A stretch of DNA of 64,000 nt from Parabacteroides sp. TM07-1AC. GTDB lineage: Bacteria > Bacteroidota > Bacteroidia > Bacteroidales > Tannerellaceae. The notes below the pieces were generated by a model. That model was not told the origin of the DNA. It ran no database searches and saw only the letters and a list, made by a program, of their open reading frames with translations. The stretch covers positions 744,001 through 808,000 of the forward strand of contig NZ_QUKD01000001.1 of the NCBI RefSeq assembly GCF_003480915.1, given 5' to 3'. This document shows, piece by piece, positions 9,948 to 19,929 of this stretch (position 1 is its first letter; each line of letters starts with the position of its first letter). A program made the translations under genes and the position numbers.

Positions 9948-10442
9948 CAACTATCATACTATCATATTTTCGGCATACCGATTGAATTTCATGCAACACA
10001 AACATGATAGTTACCCAAAACAACTATCATGCAACTATCATAAACTGTCATTCAACTATCATTTTGGCCCTTTTCATCGAAAAATAAGGTATCCAAAAGC
10101 ATTACAAAACAGGCTATTTTGCACAGAACATACTCTTTTTTTCAGCAATACTACGTCTTATTTAGCAGAAAACAAGCAGAAATCTTCTCCAAGTCTCCCA
10201 TCTGAATGCCATTTACACCCCCATCTGAACGATGCTAAGACCCGGGTCTTGAAGGTGTCGAGACCCGGGTCTCAATAATATTTAGTAAGTATGTTATTGA
10301 AAATAAGAAGTATACTTCGTGAAAACAAACAGGTATTTTTATGATAGTATGACAGTACAATTTCATACTATCATACATACTATCACAGAGTAAACAGCAT
10401 GAATTTCAATGTATTCAAAACATAGAATGATAGTATGACAGT
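9948..10442. repeat. Cluster of ACTATCAT/ATGATAGT repeats in a 610-bp gene-free region
   Basis: This gap between the reductase and porU holds no convincing gene. CAACTATCAT or close variants start at 9948, 10021, 10032, 10042 and 10053, the last four about 11 bp apart. ATGATAGT also occurs at 10004, ATGATAGTATGACAGT at 10341-10356 and 10427-10442, and ATACTATCAT at 10367-10376 in inverted orientation. This is many more copies of one octamer than chance would give in 500 bp. Confidence 0.75.
10197..10273. repeat. Tandem 23-bp palindromic array
   Basis: AAGACCCGGGTCTT (10237-10250) and GAGACCCGGGTCTC (10260-10273) are perfect 14-bp palindromes exactly 23 bp apart. The preceding CCCATCTGAA also occurs twice, at 10197 and 10220, again 23 bp apart. 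This has the same layout as the arrays at 60, 20904 and 56155. Confidence 0.8.
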
Positions 10443-10471
10443 TACTTTTTCAATCTACTGGTTATAAAGGA

Positions 10472-13400
10472 TCACCACAAAATAATCATCTTCTTTGCTT
10501 CCGTTGCTTCTTTAGAATTATCAGTACTTACCGCTGCGCGATAAATATAAACACCCGGACGCACATGAGTTCCCGAATTATTTCTCAAATCCCAGTCTAT
10601 CGTATAGTCTTTGAACAGTTCGGAAGAACCTGTCTCTTCATGCTTCCAATGCAGACGACCTGTCATGTCGTAGACCATGATACCTACTTTCATCCGGGAT
10701 TCCGGACGGTTGTGCGTAATATGAAATTCGACATTTCCCCTCGCAGGTGTAGGAGTTGCGATCACATTGGTGATGAAAGGTTTTAGACCTTCAACAACAT
10801 TAAACCGGAAAGTATGAGTTGTCGGATTTCCCTTTATATCCCATACTTTAAAAACAGCTTCATGCTCACCTGCGCTCAACTGTGGTATACCAAATCTTAC
10901 CTCACCTTCTCCTTTCCGTCCAAATACATTATCATAGTAGGAATTCAGATTATAACTGGTAAATGGTTTGTTATCAATCATCAGCATGATATCATGTCCA
11001 ACGCCTCCTTCGGTTATATCAACTCCTGTCTGATCCCATAAATGGGCATAAAAGAAAGGAGTCGCGTTTACTTTGTCGCCACTGACAAACGTTGAATCAT
11101 TCAAATAGAGTTTTAATATTTCCGGCCCTTCATGATCTTCTACCGGATTGTCGGAAGTTCCTTTCACTGTGTAATTGGTAAAATTACCCTTTGCTTCTAT
11201 CTTTTGGTCACTATCAGCCGCATATAAAATCATTTTGCCGGCTGCTCCGGAATAGGAGATATTGCCGGGAACATAAAAGGAGAAATTGAATTTACCATTC
11301 TGTACCATAGTAGAACCTTTATAAATAAGGTTTTTATAGTCCTTATATTTAAAAGCCGTATCATTTTTAAAGTTATTCCGTGTAGTTATTTCTACTTTAC
11401 TATCCATTACTTTCACTTCCAGCCTTCCGTTAAAATTATCAAGAGAGGAATTATCCGGAGCAAGGATTTCCCCTTCCACACTCACTTCATCGTAAGCTCT
11501 TAAACTTGTCGTATGTCGAATGGCGTCTTCACCATTAACCGTATTTATACGTATTTTGTGAGAGGGTATTTTCAGCTTTAAAGCAGGATCACCAATAAAG
11601 GTAAAGTTCAGATTCTTCGATCTCTTAAAACGATAAGAATTCTTCACCTCTTTAACGACATCTCCCAAAGCCGGATACAGACCATTAAGATCCGGTTTAA
11701 ATAATTCATGAAGGAATTTATTGTTTATCTCATCATTATCATATCCGTAAGCAACCCGAACAGTTGTATATAAAGCAATACCACCACTCTTTTCATTTAG
11801 AAAAACACTTTCTCCAGCCGATGTCGCCAATGCATCAAAACGACAGAAATCGCATGTAGCAGTAATCCACAAAGGCAATTTAGGATAAACAAACTTATCG
11901 ATCATCTGTTGCGTCAGGACTTTTTCGTCAGACCACGAAGTTGTATTACCATGTCCTGTATAATTAACCAACATCAAGCCATTTTTCAACTTTTTATTCA
12001 GGTCTTCCGTCACAGCCAAATATGGATTTGAATTAGAGTAATCCTTCACGTAGTTGTCAAAAAACAACCTGCCGGCAAGCATATCCTGCGCCTGATTCTC
12101 CACTGTTTCTGCAGCATTATTTGCATACTTCATATGATCGTTGGCTTTTTTGTCATTTGCATCTGCATTATCCGCATTACCTCCATCATCAGCCACAAAA
12201 CAAGCCTCACTTTTCCAGATTCCCAACTCATCATTATTCATGTAACGGATCACTTTATCGACCATTTTCCGAGCTTCGGATACCGAACGGATAGGAAATC
12301 GTCCAATGCCTATATCCACTGTACTTATCTCGATAGGATAATCTTCCGAGCCTTCTTTATCTTCTAAAAAGCCGAAATAGTCATCCGACACATAAGAGTT
12401 TTGATCTAATGAATTCTCCGACTGAAATGTGAGCAGGAAATTAGCTTTCTCCTTATCACTCATCTTACTCCATGATTCCGTAACAAAACGATTATCGTAG
12501 GCACCATCACCGAACAGTAACAAATATTTCGGGCGATTCTTTTCTGCAACGGCTTTATCATACAGCATTTTCATGAACCTTCTATAGGCAGTAGCATCAG
12601 GTGTTCCACTGGAAAATTCATTATATATTTCTTCGGGGGTCACCACTTCTACACGTATATCATCATGTGCAACCTTCAATCTCTCCGCTTCCTTTCTCAG
12701 AGCTGATGGAGAAATAATAATCATATCGATATCAGACCAACTATGGAGATTGCGGCATTCGACTGTTCCTTTGCTGACCGGTGTCGGAAAATCTGAACGA
12801 TCAGTCCGAACCAAAACAAACTCCCTCAGTATCTTACTTTCCGGAATAGTAAATGATAAAGTAGAACCGCTCAATTCGGTTTCCATTATTTTACAGTTGA
12901 CCGGATCTGTTATATCCAAAACCCGGCAAGCCGAATTTGCTCCTTCTATAACAAACCTGGATACATTATTCAAGGCTTCAAAGGACCGGAAAAAAGTATA
13001 AGGTTCATTATAAGCCTTCAACTGGCGCTTTACGTTCAAACGAATGTAATCCACCAAGGCATCCGTACTTGCTTTCTGCCCCTTTTGATATTCTATTTTA
13101 ACGCTCAGATCATCTCCGGCTTTGTATTGATACTCCTTAACCACATTTACATCATACCCTTTGGTATAGGTTCCACCCAATAAAGATTTATTCCTACCCA
13201 CAGGTTCATTACCGGCAAATGATAATGTGACCGCACCTGTCATCTCTGCTGTAGTAGTTTGCACGACCAATTGACAATCGACGTAAATGCCATCCTCAAC
13301 TATTCCCAATATCTCCGGATTTCCAAAGTCTTTAAAGGTTTGAGAATGTTGTGACAACTTCTCAAACAAACGTCTACCCGACAAATTAACAGATGTCAAA

Positions 13401-13942
13401 TCCTTTTCATGCAACAGATGATCATCAAAAGTTTGAATCCTCCGACTGGCAGATTTATCACTGCTTTTAATTTGCACCGGCACCTTGGCATCGGCCCCGT
13501 CTGTCAGAAAATAATATCCATAGAGGGAATATGGGTTATTTATATGAATAAAATGATTGAATGCCTCATTATCATTATTAGTAGTAGCCTGTTTCCACTT
13601 TGTTGTTCCCCTTCCATAAAAAAGCAGGTATCCATCTTCTTTTAATACCGGAACAGCAGGCAGATCATCCACATAGGGTTTGGTAAAATCTTCCTCCAAC
13701 GGCCAACCGCCATAGCCATAGACTGCGACTTTTGAAGGATCGTCGAAACCCATATTCTTCAATTCGGAATAAGTCAGTTTATATATTCCGTCTTTTTCGA
13801 TCTGTATTTTCACCCAGTGTCCTTTGCTTAATACAGAATTGTCCGCATAGCGTCCATTTGCTTCCAATGAAAAAGAAAGGCAGAAACAAAGTAAGAATGC
13901 AATACTAGTTATTGCTGAGAATCTTTTTTCGTGTAGCTTCAT
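10472..13942 (-). CDS. porU: Type IX secretion system sortase PorU
   Basis: 1156 residues, close to P. gingivalis PorU. The signal peptide is at the N terminus (ITSIAFLLCFCLSFSLEANG). The gingipain-like C25 domain has LLLFGDGAYDNR, the catalytic His664 in YTGHGNTTSW and Cys697 in TATCDFCRFD; the His-Cys spacing is 33. The last ~90 residues form a T9SS C-terminal domain (GNVEFHITHNRPESR, then VYDMTGR and VRPGVYIYRA), which PorU proteins retain. It removes the C-terminal signal from T9SS cargo at the cell surface and attaches the cargo to A-LPS. porV, its partner and neighbour in P. gingivalis, is not adjacent here. Confidence 0.93.
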   Translation of the reverse strand: MKLHEKRFSAITSIAFLLCFCLSFSLEANGRYADNSVLSKGHWVKIQIEKDGIYKLTYSELKNMGFDDPSKVAVYGYGGWPLEEDFTKPYVDDLPAVPVLKEDGYLLFYGRGTTKWKQATTNNDNEAFNHFIHINNPYSLYGYYFLTDGADAKVPVQIKSSDKSASRRIQTFDDHLLHEKDLTSVNLSGRRLFEKLSQHSQTFKDFGNPEILGIVEDGIYVDCQLVVQTTTAEMTGAVTLSFAGNEPVGRNKSLLGGTYTKGYDVNVVKEYQYKAGDDLSVKIEYQKGQKASTDALVDYIRLNVKRQLKAYNEPYTFFRSFEALNNVSRFVIEGANSACRVLDITDPVNCKIMETELSGSTLSFTIPESKILREFVLVRTDRSDFPTPVSKGTVECRNLHSWSDIDMIIISPSALRKEAERLKVAHDDIRVEVVTPEEIYNEFSSGTPDATAYRRFMKMLYDKAVAEKNRPKYLLLFGDGAYDNRFVTESWSKMSDKEKANFLLTFQSENSLDQNSYVSDDYFGFLEDKEGSEDYPIEISTVDIGIGRFPIRSVSEARKMVDKVIRYMNNDELGIWKSEACFVADDGGNADNADANDKKANDHMKYANNAAETVENQAQDMLAGRLFFDNYVKDYSNSNPYLAVTEDLNKKLKNGLMLVNYTGHGNTTSWSDEKVLTQQMIDKFVYPKLPLWITATCDFCRFDALATSAGESVFLNEKSGGIALYTTVRVAYGYDNDEINNKFLHELFKPDLNGLYPALGDVVKEVKNSYRFKRSKNLNFTFIGDPALKLKIPSHKIRINTVNGEDAIRHTTSLRAYDEVSVEGEILAPDNSSLDNFNGRLEVKVMDSKVEITTRNNFKNDTAFKYKDYKNLIYKGSTMVQNGKFNFSFYVPGNISYSGAAGKMILYAADSDQKIEAKGNFTNYTVKGTSDNPVEDHEGPEILKLYLNDSTFVSGDKVNATPFFYAHLWDQTGVDITEGGVGHDIMLMIDNKPFTSYNLNSYYDNVFGRKGEGEVRFGIPQLSAGEHEAVFKVWDIKGNPTTHTFRFNVVEGLKPFITNVIATPTPARGNVEFHITHNRPESRMKVGIMVYDMTGRLHWKHEETGSSELFKDYTIDWDLRNNSGTHVRPGVYIYRAAVSTDNSKEATEAKKMIILW

Positions 13943-14024
13943 ATTTTCAACTATTCAATGATCTTTTAACGCTTTCTGTTTTGATTTATTATAAAAGAGC
14001 TGGAGAATCAAAAAATAAGTTCAC

Positions 14025-14032
14025 TAACTTTG
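14025..14032 (+). promoter_or_regulatory. -7 box of aldose epimerase-like gene
   Basis: TAACTTTG matches TAnnTTTG and lies 34 bp before the ATG at 14067. Confidence 0.6.
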
Positions 14033-14066
14033 TTGAAATTGAAAATGACTTAAACAAACAGATCAG

Positions 14067-14945
14067 ATGAAGAAAACATTATCGAATAACCTGTTGACTA
14101 TTCAGGTGTCACCACATGGAGCCGAACTCAGCAGCATCGTTGCCAACGCGACCGGTAAAGAATTTTTATGGCAGGCAGATCCGGCTTTCTGGAAACGCCA
14201 CTCGCCCGTTTTATTCCCTATCGTGGGCAGTGTGTGGAATAACGAATACCGCCATAACGGAAAGACATACAAACTATCACAACACGGTTTTGCACGGGAC
14301 CGGGAGTTTGAACTAATAAAGGAAACTGATACGGAGTTGCGTTTCCGGCTACAAGAAAACGAAGAGACATTGCAGATATATCCTTTCCCGTTCTGCCTGG
14401 AGATCGGTTATAAACTGGCCGGTAACCAGATCGAAGTTTTATGGTACGTAAAAAATACCGGAAACGAAGAACTTCATTTCCAGATCGGGGCACATCCGGC
14501 TTTCTATTTTCCGGACTACGACAAAGAAGATCAGAAAAGAGGTTTCTTTGCCTTTGATAAAACACAGGGATTGACATACAAACTGGTCGAGGAGAAAGGA
14601 TGCATCGGAGAGAAAGAATATCCGCTTGTACTTGACAAAGAAGGCTTGTTACCACTGGATACACACACTTTCGACAAAGATGCGTTAGTCATTGAAAACA
14701 ACCAGATCAACCGGGTCGACTTATTGAAACAGGACGGAAGCACCTCACTCTCCGTATATTTCACGGCACCGGTTGTCGGCCTTTGGTCGCCTCCTGCTAA
14801 AAATGCGCCTTTTGTTTGCATCGAACCGTGGTACGGACGCTGTGACCGGGTCGATTATACGGGAGAATATAAGGATAAAGACTGGATGCAACATTTGGAG
14901 CCGGGAGAAGTGTTTGAGGCTTCCTATTTTATCGAAATTTATTAA
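14067..14945 (+). CDS. Aldose 1-epimerase family protein (LacX-like)
   Basis: 292 residues, a galactose-mutarotase-like beta-sandwich with no signal peptide. Family features are ISPHGAELSSI-like IQVSPHGAELSSIV near the N terminus, QHGFARDREF, the catalytic His in IGAHPAFYFP, and a late Glu in VCIEPWYGRCD. It probably interconverts sugar anomers in the cytoplasm; the sugar is unknown. It lies alone between porU and a large foldback repeat that may also end its transcript. Confidence 0.88.
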   Translation: MKKTLSNNLLTIQVSPHGAELSSIVANATGKEFLWQADPAFWKRHSPVLFPIVGSVWNNEYRHNGKTYKLSQHGFARDREFELIKETDTELRFRLQENEETLQIYPFPFCLEIGYKLAGNQIEVLWYVKNTGNEELHFQIGAHPAFYFPDYDKEDQKRGFFAFDKTQGLTYKLVEEKGCIGEKEYPLVLDKEGLLPLDTHTFDKDALVIENNQINRVDLLKQDGSTSLSVYFTAPVVGLWSPPAKNAPFVCIEPWYGRCDRVDYTGEYKDKDWMQHLEPGEVFEASYFIEIY

Positions 14946-15402
14946 TTACTTTTGGCTTGATCCAAAAGTAATCAAAAGATCAAGGCTGCACCGGCTTCGC
15001 TGCTACGGTGAAAGACTACGCTCAAAAATCCGAAACTCGCTACGCTCAAACAACGGATTTTTTTAACCGCTTCGTCTTTCCCCTTCGCGGACGCTCACCC
15101 GCTGAGGCCTTTCCAAGGAAGCTTTGCTTCCTCTTAGGATTGCCGATACCGATACCTATATATTATAACAGATACTTTCAGTCTTAGCAAGCAGTATCGG
15201 CAATCACAAGAGAACGCTTTGCGTTCTATGAAAGGCCTCAGCTGACGAGCGTTAAGCGCAGCAGCCGGAGTGAGCGCCCGGAGCATCCGCTGTTTGAGCG
15301 TAGCGAGTTTCGGAGGCGACAGCGAACGCAGGATGCGGAGTAGCGAGGCAAGTGCAGCCTTGATCTTTTGGTTACTTTTCTATCAAGAGAAAAGTAGCTC
15401 TA
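14945..15402. repeat. ~450-bp nested foldback element between convergent genes
   Basis: No gene is seen here. The outer arms pair: AAAAGATCAAGGCTGCA near 14975 is the reverse complement of the segment near 15355. A 23-24 bp arm containing AACTCGCTACGCTCAAACA (about 15030-15053) recurs perfectly inverted near 15290-15315. Inside, GCTGAGGCCTTTC and GATTGCCGATAC (15099-15150) are inverted at 15220-15243 and 15192-15205. Two small hairpins (GAAGCTTTGCTTC and AACGCTTTGCGTT) sit on the inner arms. Possible roles are a two-way terminator or a non-autonomous repeat element. Confidence 0.8.
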
Positions 15403-17514
15403 CTTTAAACCTCTATTCTTCAGCAGCGGTTCCGTATTCGGTTCCTTGCCACGGAAGTTTTTATACATATCCATTGCATCATCGATACCGCCCGGAGTAA
15501 GAACATACTGGCGGAATTTCTGAGCTACGTCTTGATTGAAAAGATCACCGCTTTCCTTATAAGCCTGATAAGCATCGGCATCCAATACTTCCGCCCAGAT
15601 ATAACTATAATAACCGGCCGTATATCCGCCACCCATCGTATGATTGAAATAAGTCGTACGATAACGGGAAGGAATCTGTTTCAACAAGCCACGGTCACCC
15701 AGGACAGCCTCTTCAAACTTCATCACATCGGCACCTTCATGTACTTCTTTCAATACATGGAAATCCATATCCAGCAAAGAAGCAGCCAGATATTCGGTCG
15801 TTGCAAAACCCTGTCCGTATTTACCGCTCTTATCCAGTTTCTCGATCAGTCCGGCAGGAATCACTTCATTTGTTTCGTAATGTCTTGCATATTCTTTCAG
15901 CAACTCCGGTTCAAACACCCAATGTTCCATAACCTGTGATGGCAGTTCCACGAAATCGCGGGGAACACCCGATACGCCATAATAATGCACGTCCTTAAAC
16001 AGGTTATGCAGGCCATGACCGAACTCATGGAATAATGTTTCCGCCTCGTCTGCACTCAGCAAAGCAGGTTGTCCGGGAGCCGGTTGGGAAAAATTACATA
16101 CAATCGTAACAACCGGACCGAGACGTTTGCCATCTTTGTAAGTTTGCGAACGATATGTTCCACACCAGGCTCCGCCACGTTTGCTGGCACGAGGGAAGAA
16201 ATCCATATACAGAACCCCCAGATGCGTACCGTCTTTATCCTTACATTCGAAAGCCTGAGCATCCGAATGAGGTAACGGTATATCTTTGATCGGAGTAAAT
16301 GTTATACCATATAACTTGTTAGCCAAAAGGAAAGCGCCGTCACGCACATTTTCGAGCTTCAGATAAGGACGGACCTGATTCTCGTCCAAATCGAACTTAG
16401 CCTTTTTAGCTTTCTCGAAATAATAACGCCAGTCCCAACCTTCCGCTTCAAAATTGCCGCCTTCTTTCTTGATCTCTGTATTGATATCAGCCAGTTCGTC
16501 TTTAGCTTTAGCCAGTGCAGGTTTCCAGATCTCATCCAAGAGAGCATATACCTGTTCCGGCGTTTTTGCCATACGGTCTTCCAACACAAAAGAAGCGTAG
16601 TTGTCATAACCCATCAGTTTGGCTTTTTCCAGACGGAGAGTGATCAATTTAAGTACAACGTCTTTGTTGTCGGCATCATTGCCATTGTTCCCTCGGTTGA
16701 TATAACCTTTGAAAATTTTTTCACGCAACGCACGGTTGTCGGCATATTGCAGGAAAGGCATCACACTCGGATTATGCAACGTGAAAAGCCATTTGCCTTC
16801 CAGACCAGCCGAACGGGCAGCTACTTCAGCATTCATGACCAGACTCTCCGGTAATCCGGCAAGGTCGTCCTTATTATCTACAATTAATTGGAAAGCATTC
16901 GTTTCTTTCAGCATATTTTGTCCGAAAGTCAACTGAAGCATGGATATTTCGCTATTCAGTTCACGCAAACGAGCCTGTTGTTCTGCATCCAGGTTTGCTC
17001 CGCCACGGACAAAACTTTTATAGGTTTCTTCCAGTAATTTCTTCTGTTCTTTATTGAGATTCATCGATTCCTGATTCTCATACACCGTTTTTACACGGGC
17101 AAACAAATCCGGATTCATACGAATATCATCACTGTTCTTTGAAAGTAACGGAGATAATTCACGGCTCAATGCCTGCATCTCATCATTTGTATTCGCACTG
17201 TTGAGCCCGTAGAAAATTGCACTTACCTTACGCAACAGATCACCACTCTGGTCGAGTGCGACAATCGTATTTTCAAAATCGGGAGCAGCTTCCTGTTTTA
17301 CAATCTCTTCTACTTCCTTTTGCTGTTGAGCGATACCTTCTTTAAAAGCAGGCATATAATCATCCAGTTCGATCTTATCGAAAGGAGGAACACCGAACGG
17401 AGTTTTGAACTCAGTTAAAAGAGGGTTTTCTGTCATGGTTTCTGTTTTATTTCCTGACGAACCACAGGCTGTCAAAACAGCGGCTAATCCGGCAGCCATA
17501 ATTGTTTTCTTCAT
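15400..17514 (-). CDS. M3 family metallopeptidase lipoprotein (Dcp-like), copy 1
   Basis: 704 residues. The lipoprotein signal ends in the lipobox LTAC, so it is probably anchored in the periplasm or outer membrane. The zinc motif HEFGH is at 496-500 in ETLFHEFGHGLHNLF, and the C-terminal YSYIWAEVLDADAYQAY belongs to the peptidyl-dipeptidase Dcp/oligopeptidase group. It should trim short peptides. The upstream gene at 17699 encodes a close paralogue of the same length, so this is a tandem duplication. A separate -7 box precedes each copy, and a hairpin repeat lies between them. Confidence 0.92.
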   Translation of the reverse strand: MKKTIMAAGLAAVLTACGSSGNKTETMTENPLLTEFKTPFGVPPFDKIELDDYMPAFKEGIAQQQKEVEEIVKQEAAPDFENTIVALDQSGDLLRKVSAIFYGLNSANTNDEMQALSRELSPLLSKNSDDIRMNPDLFARVKTVYENQESMNLNKEQKKLLEETYKSFVRGGANLDAEQQARLRELNSEISMLQLTFGQNMLKETNAFQLIVDNKDDLAGLPESLVMNAEVAARSAGLEGKWLFTLHNPSVMPFLQYADNRALREKIFKGYINRGNNGNDADNKDVVLKLITLRLEKAKLMGYDNYASFVLEDRMAKTPEQVYALLDEIWKPALAKAKDELADINTEIKKEGGNFEAEGWDWRYYFEKAKKAKFDLDENQVRPYLKLENVRDGAFLLANKLYGITFTPIKDIPLPHSDAQAFECKDKDGTHLGVLYMDFFPRASKRGGAWCGTYRSQTYKDGKRLGPVVTIVCNFSQPAPGQPALLSADEAETLFHEFGHGLHNLFKDVHYYGVSGVPRDFVELPSQVMEHWVFEPELLKEYARHYETNEVIPAGLIEKLDKSGKYGQGFATTEYLAASLLDMDFHVLKEVHEGADVMKFEEAVLGDRGLLKQIPSRYRTTYFNHTMGGGYTAGYYSYIWAEVLDADAYQAYKESGDLFNQDVAQKFRQYVLTPGGIDDAMDMYKNFRGKEPNTEPLLKNRGLK

Positions 17515-17542
17515 TATGTTTTGTTTAAGTTACTAATTTGCA

Positions 17543-17550
17543 CAAAGATA
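17543..17550 (-). promoter_or_regulatory. -7 box of M3 peptidase copy 1
   Basis: The minus strand reads TATCTTTG, 28 bp before the start codon of the gene ending at 15400. Confidence 0.6.
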
Positions 17551-17558
17551 GAAAAAAG

Positions 17559-17691
17559 TTGACAGTTGACAAATGACAGTTGACAGATAAGCTTTGCGCT
17601 TATATATTGTCTTCTATCATTTGCCAACTGTCAATAATAAATTCAGCCAGTCAACCTAACCGTAACTGTCAATTGTCAACTGTCAACTGTC
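17559..17691. repeat. Inverted GTTGACAGTTGACA repeat between the M3 genes
   Basis: GTTGACAGTTGACAAATGACAG near 17559-17586 is matched by its near reverse complement at 17664-17691, giving a foldback. The unit itself is a run of GTTGACA/GACAGTT heptamers. A direct relative occurs at 52283-52314. Confidence 0.75.
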
Positions 17692-17698
17692 TTGTCAA

Positions 17699-19816
17699 CT
17701 ATTTCAGTCCCCTGTTTTTCAGCAACGGCTCGATGCTCGGCTCCTTTCCCCGGAAATTCTTATACATATCCATAGCGTCATCGATACCACCCGGAGTAAG
17801 GACGCACTGACGGAATTTAGTAGCCACTTCCTGGTTAAAGATATCACCCGTCTCTTTATAAGCATCAAAAGCATCGGCATCCAGTACTTCCGCCCAGATA
17901 TAACTGTAATAACCGGCAGTATATCCGCCTGTCATTGTATGACTGAAATAAGTAGTACGGTAACGGGGAGGAATCTGGCTGATCAATCCTCGTTTATTCA
18001 TTACATCGGCTTCAAAGGCTTCTACATCCATATTTGCCGATTGTTCCTTCAGAATATGATAATCCATATCCAGCAAAGAAGCTGCCAGATATTCGATGGT
18101 AGCAAAACCCTGTCCGTATTTACCACTCTTTACGATCTTATCCACCAGCTCCTGAGGAATCACTTCGCCGGTCTGATAATGTTTGGCATATACTTTCAAG
18201 ACTTCCGGTTCGAACACCCAGTGCTCCATGACCTGTGAAGGCAGTTCTACGAAATCGCGGGGAACATCCGAAACACCATAATAATGAACGTCGCAGAACA
18301 ATCCGTGCAGCGCATGACCAAATTCATGGAAGACTGTTTCAGCTTCATCCGCGCTCAACAAGGCAGGTTGTCCGGCAACCGGTTTGCTGAAATTGAACAC
18401 AGTTGTAACGACCGGGGCAACTTTCTTTCCGTCTTTGTAGGTCTGCGAACGGTAACTGCCGCACCAGGCTCCGCCGCTTTTACCCGGACGGGTATAGAAG
18501 TCCATATAAAGAACGCCCAGTAAAGAACCGTCCTTGTCCTTGCATTCGAAAGCGAAAGCATCCGGATCCGGTTTCGGGATATCCTTAATTTCCGTAAAGG
18601 TTATTCCATACAATTTATTAGCAACATAGAAAGCACCTTCACGCACATTGTTCAGCTCCAGATACGGACGCACTTCGTTTTCATCCATATTGAATTTTGC
18701 CTGACGCGCTTTGTCGGCATAATAACGCCAGTCCCAACCTTCTGCATTGAAGTTACCTCCTTCTTTCTTTATTTCAGCATTAATATCTGCGAGTTCCTCT
18801 TTCGCTTTTTTCAGTGCCGGTGTCCAGACCTGATCGAGCAGGTTATACACGTTCTTTTCATTCTTGGCCATATTTTCATCCAGCACGAAAGCAGCAAAGT
18901 CTTCGTATCCCAACAACTTCGCTTTATCCAGGCGCGCAGCAACCAATTCTTTAACGACATTCTTATTATCATTTCCATTGTTGTTGTTTCCGCGGTTGAT
19001 GTAAGCCTTAAACATCTTTTCGCGCAACGAACGATTGTCAGCGTATTGCAGGAAAGGCATCACGCTTGGGTTATGAAGGGTGAAGACCCATTTGCCTTCC
19101 ATCGAATCGGCTGCGGCAGTCTCAGCAGCAGCGGCAATCACTGATTCAGGCAGACCGGCGAGATCTTCTTTCTTATCGACTACCAATTTAAAAGCGTTCG
19201 TTTCTTTCAATACATTCTGTCCGAAAGTAAGTTCCAGCACAGAAATCTTCTCATTCAGTTCACGCAATTTCGCTTGTTTGTCTGCATCCAGATTTGCACC
19301 GCCACGCACAAAACCTTTGTATGTTTCTTCCAGTAGTTTGGCCTGTTCTTTATCCAGATTCAGTGATGCCTGCTGGTCATAAACCGCTTTCACACGGGCG
19401 AAAAGGGCAGGGTTCAGATTGATATCGTCAAAATGGGCAGACAGGATCGGATAAAACTCCTGCTCAAGTGCCTGTATTTCGTCGGTCGTGTTCACACTTG
19501 ACTGCCCACCGAAGGCATACATGACCTTGTTTAACAACTCCCCTGCCTGATCGAGAGCCACAATCGTATTCTCGAAAGTAGGCTTTTCGGTATTATTGAC
19601 AATGGCATCAATCTCCTTTTTGTGTTCTTCCATTCCCTTTTCACAAGCGGGCTTGTAATGTGCCACCTCGATCTTATCGAAAGGAGGAACACCGAACGGT
19701 GTCGTATACTCTGTAAAAAACGGATTGGGTGTAGACTCGGCTACATCGCTTTTCTTTGAGGAGTTGCAGGCTCCTAAGACTACTGCCAGGCTGGCAGCCA
19801 TAAGCGTTTTATTCAT
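17699..19816 (-). CDS. M3 family metallopeptidase lipoprotein (Dcp-like), copy 2
   Basis: 705 residues with lipobox LGAC after a short hydrophobic segment. HEFGH is at 497-501 in ETVFHEFGHALHGLF. Long blocks are identical to copy 1 (for example PPFDKIE, LHNPSVMPFLQYADN, DFVELPSQVMEHWVFEPE and LTPGGIDDAMDMYKNFRGK). It should be a zinc peptidase acting on oligopeptides outside the cytoplasm. The two copies differ most in the N-terminal linker and in the helices before the active site, so they may differ in substrate preference. Confidence 0.92.
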   Translation of the reverse strand: MNKTLMAASLAVVLGACNSSKKSDVAESTPNPFFTEYTTPFGVPPFDKIEVAHYKPACEKGMEEHKKEIDAIVNNTEKPTFENTIVALDQAGELLNKVMYAFGGQSSVNTTDEIQALEQEFYPILSAHFDDINLNPALFARVKAVYDQQASLNLDKEQAKLLEETYKGFVRGGANLDADKQAKLRELNEKISVLELTFGQNVLKETNAFKLVVDKKEDLAGLPESVIAAAAETAAADSMEGKWVFTLHNPSVMPFLQYADNRSLREKMFKAYINRGNNNNGNDNKNVVKELVAARLDKAKLLGYEDFAAFVLDENMAKNEKNVYNLLDQVWTPALKKAKEELADINAEIKKEGGNFNAEGWDWRYYADKARQAKFNMDENEVRPYLELNNVREGAFYVANKLYGITFTEIKDIPKPDPDAFAFECKDKDGSLLGVLYMDFYTRPGKSGGAWCGSYRSQTYKDGKKVAPVVTTVFNFSKPVAGQPALLSADEAETVFHEFGHALHGLFCDVHYYGVSDVPRDFVELPSQVMEHWVFEPEVLKVYAKHYQTGEVIPQELVDKIVKSGKYGQGFATIEYLAASLLDMDYHILKEQSANMDVEAFEADVMNKRGLISQIPPRYRTTYFSHTMTGGYTAGYYSYIWAEVLDADAFDAYKETGDIFNQEVATKFRQCVLTPGGIDDAMDMYKNFRGKEPSIEPLLKNRGLK

Positions 19817-19872
19817 AACTATGATATTGTAAGAATTAATTTATGTCTACATTAATTATATAATAGGTGGTG

Positions 19873-19880
19873 CAAAGATA
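19873..19880 (-). promoter_or_regulatory. -7 box of M3 peptidase copy 2
   Basis: The minus strand reads TATCTTTG, 56 bp before the start codon at 19816. Confidence 0.55.
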
Positions 19881-19929
19881 GGGAAGTTTTATTTTACTTT
19901 GTTCCCCTAATAGTATAAATAGAGTAACC

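Noticed and set aside
9948..10442. Replication origin iterons
   Set aside because: No DnaA boxes and no dnaA, rep or parAB genes are nearby; repeats alone are not enough.
15270..15500. 76-codon plus-strand frame and other short frames in the foldback
   Set aside because: They are produced by the repeat sequence and show no protein-like composition.
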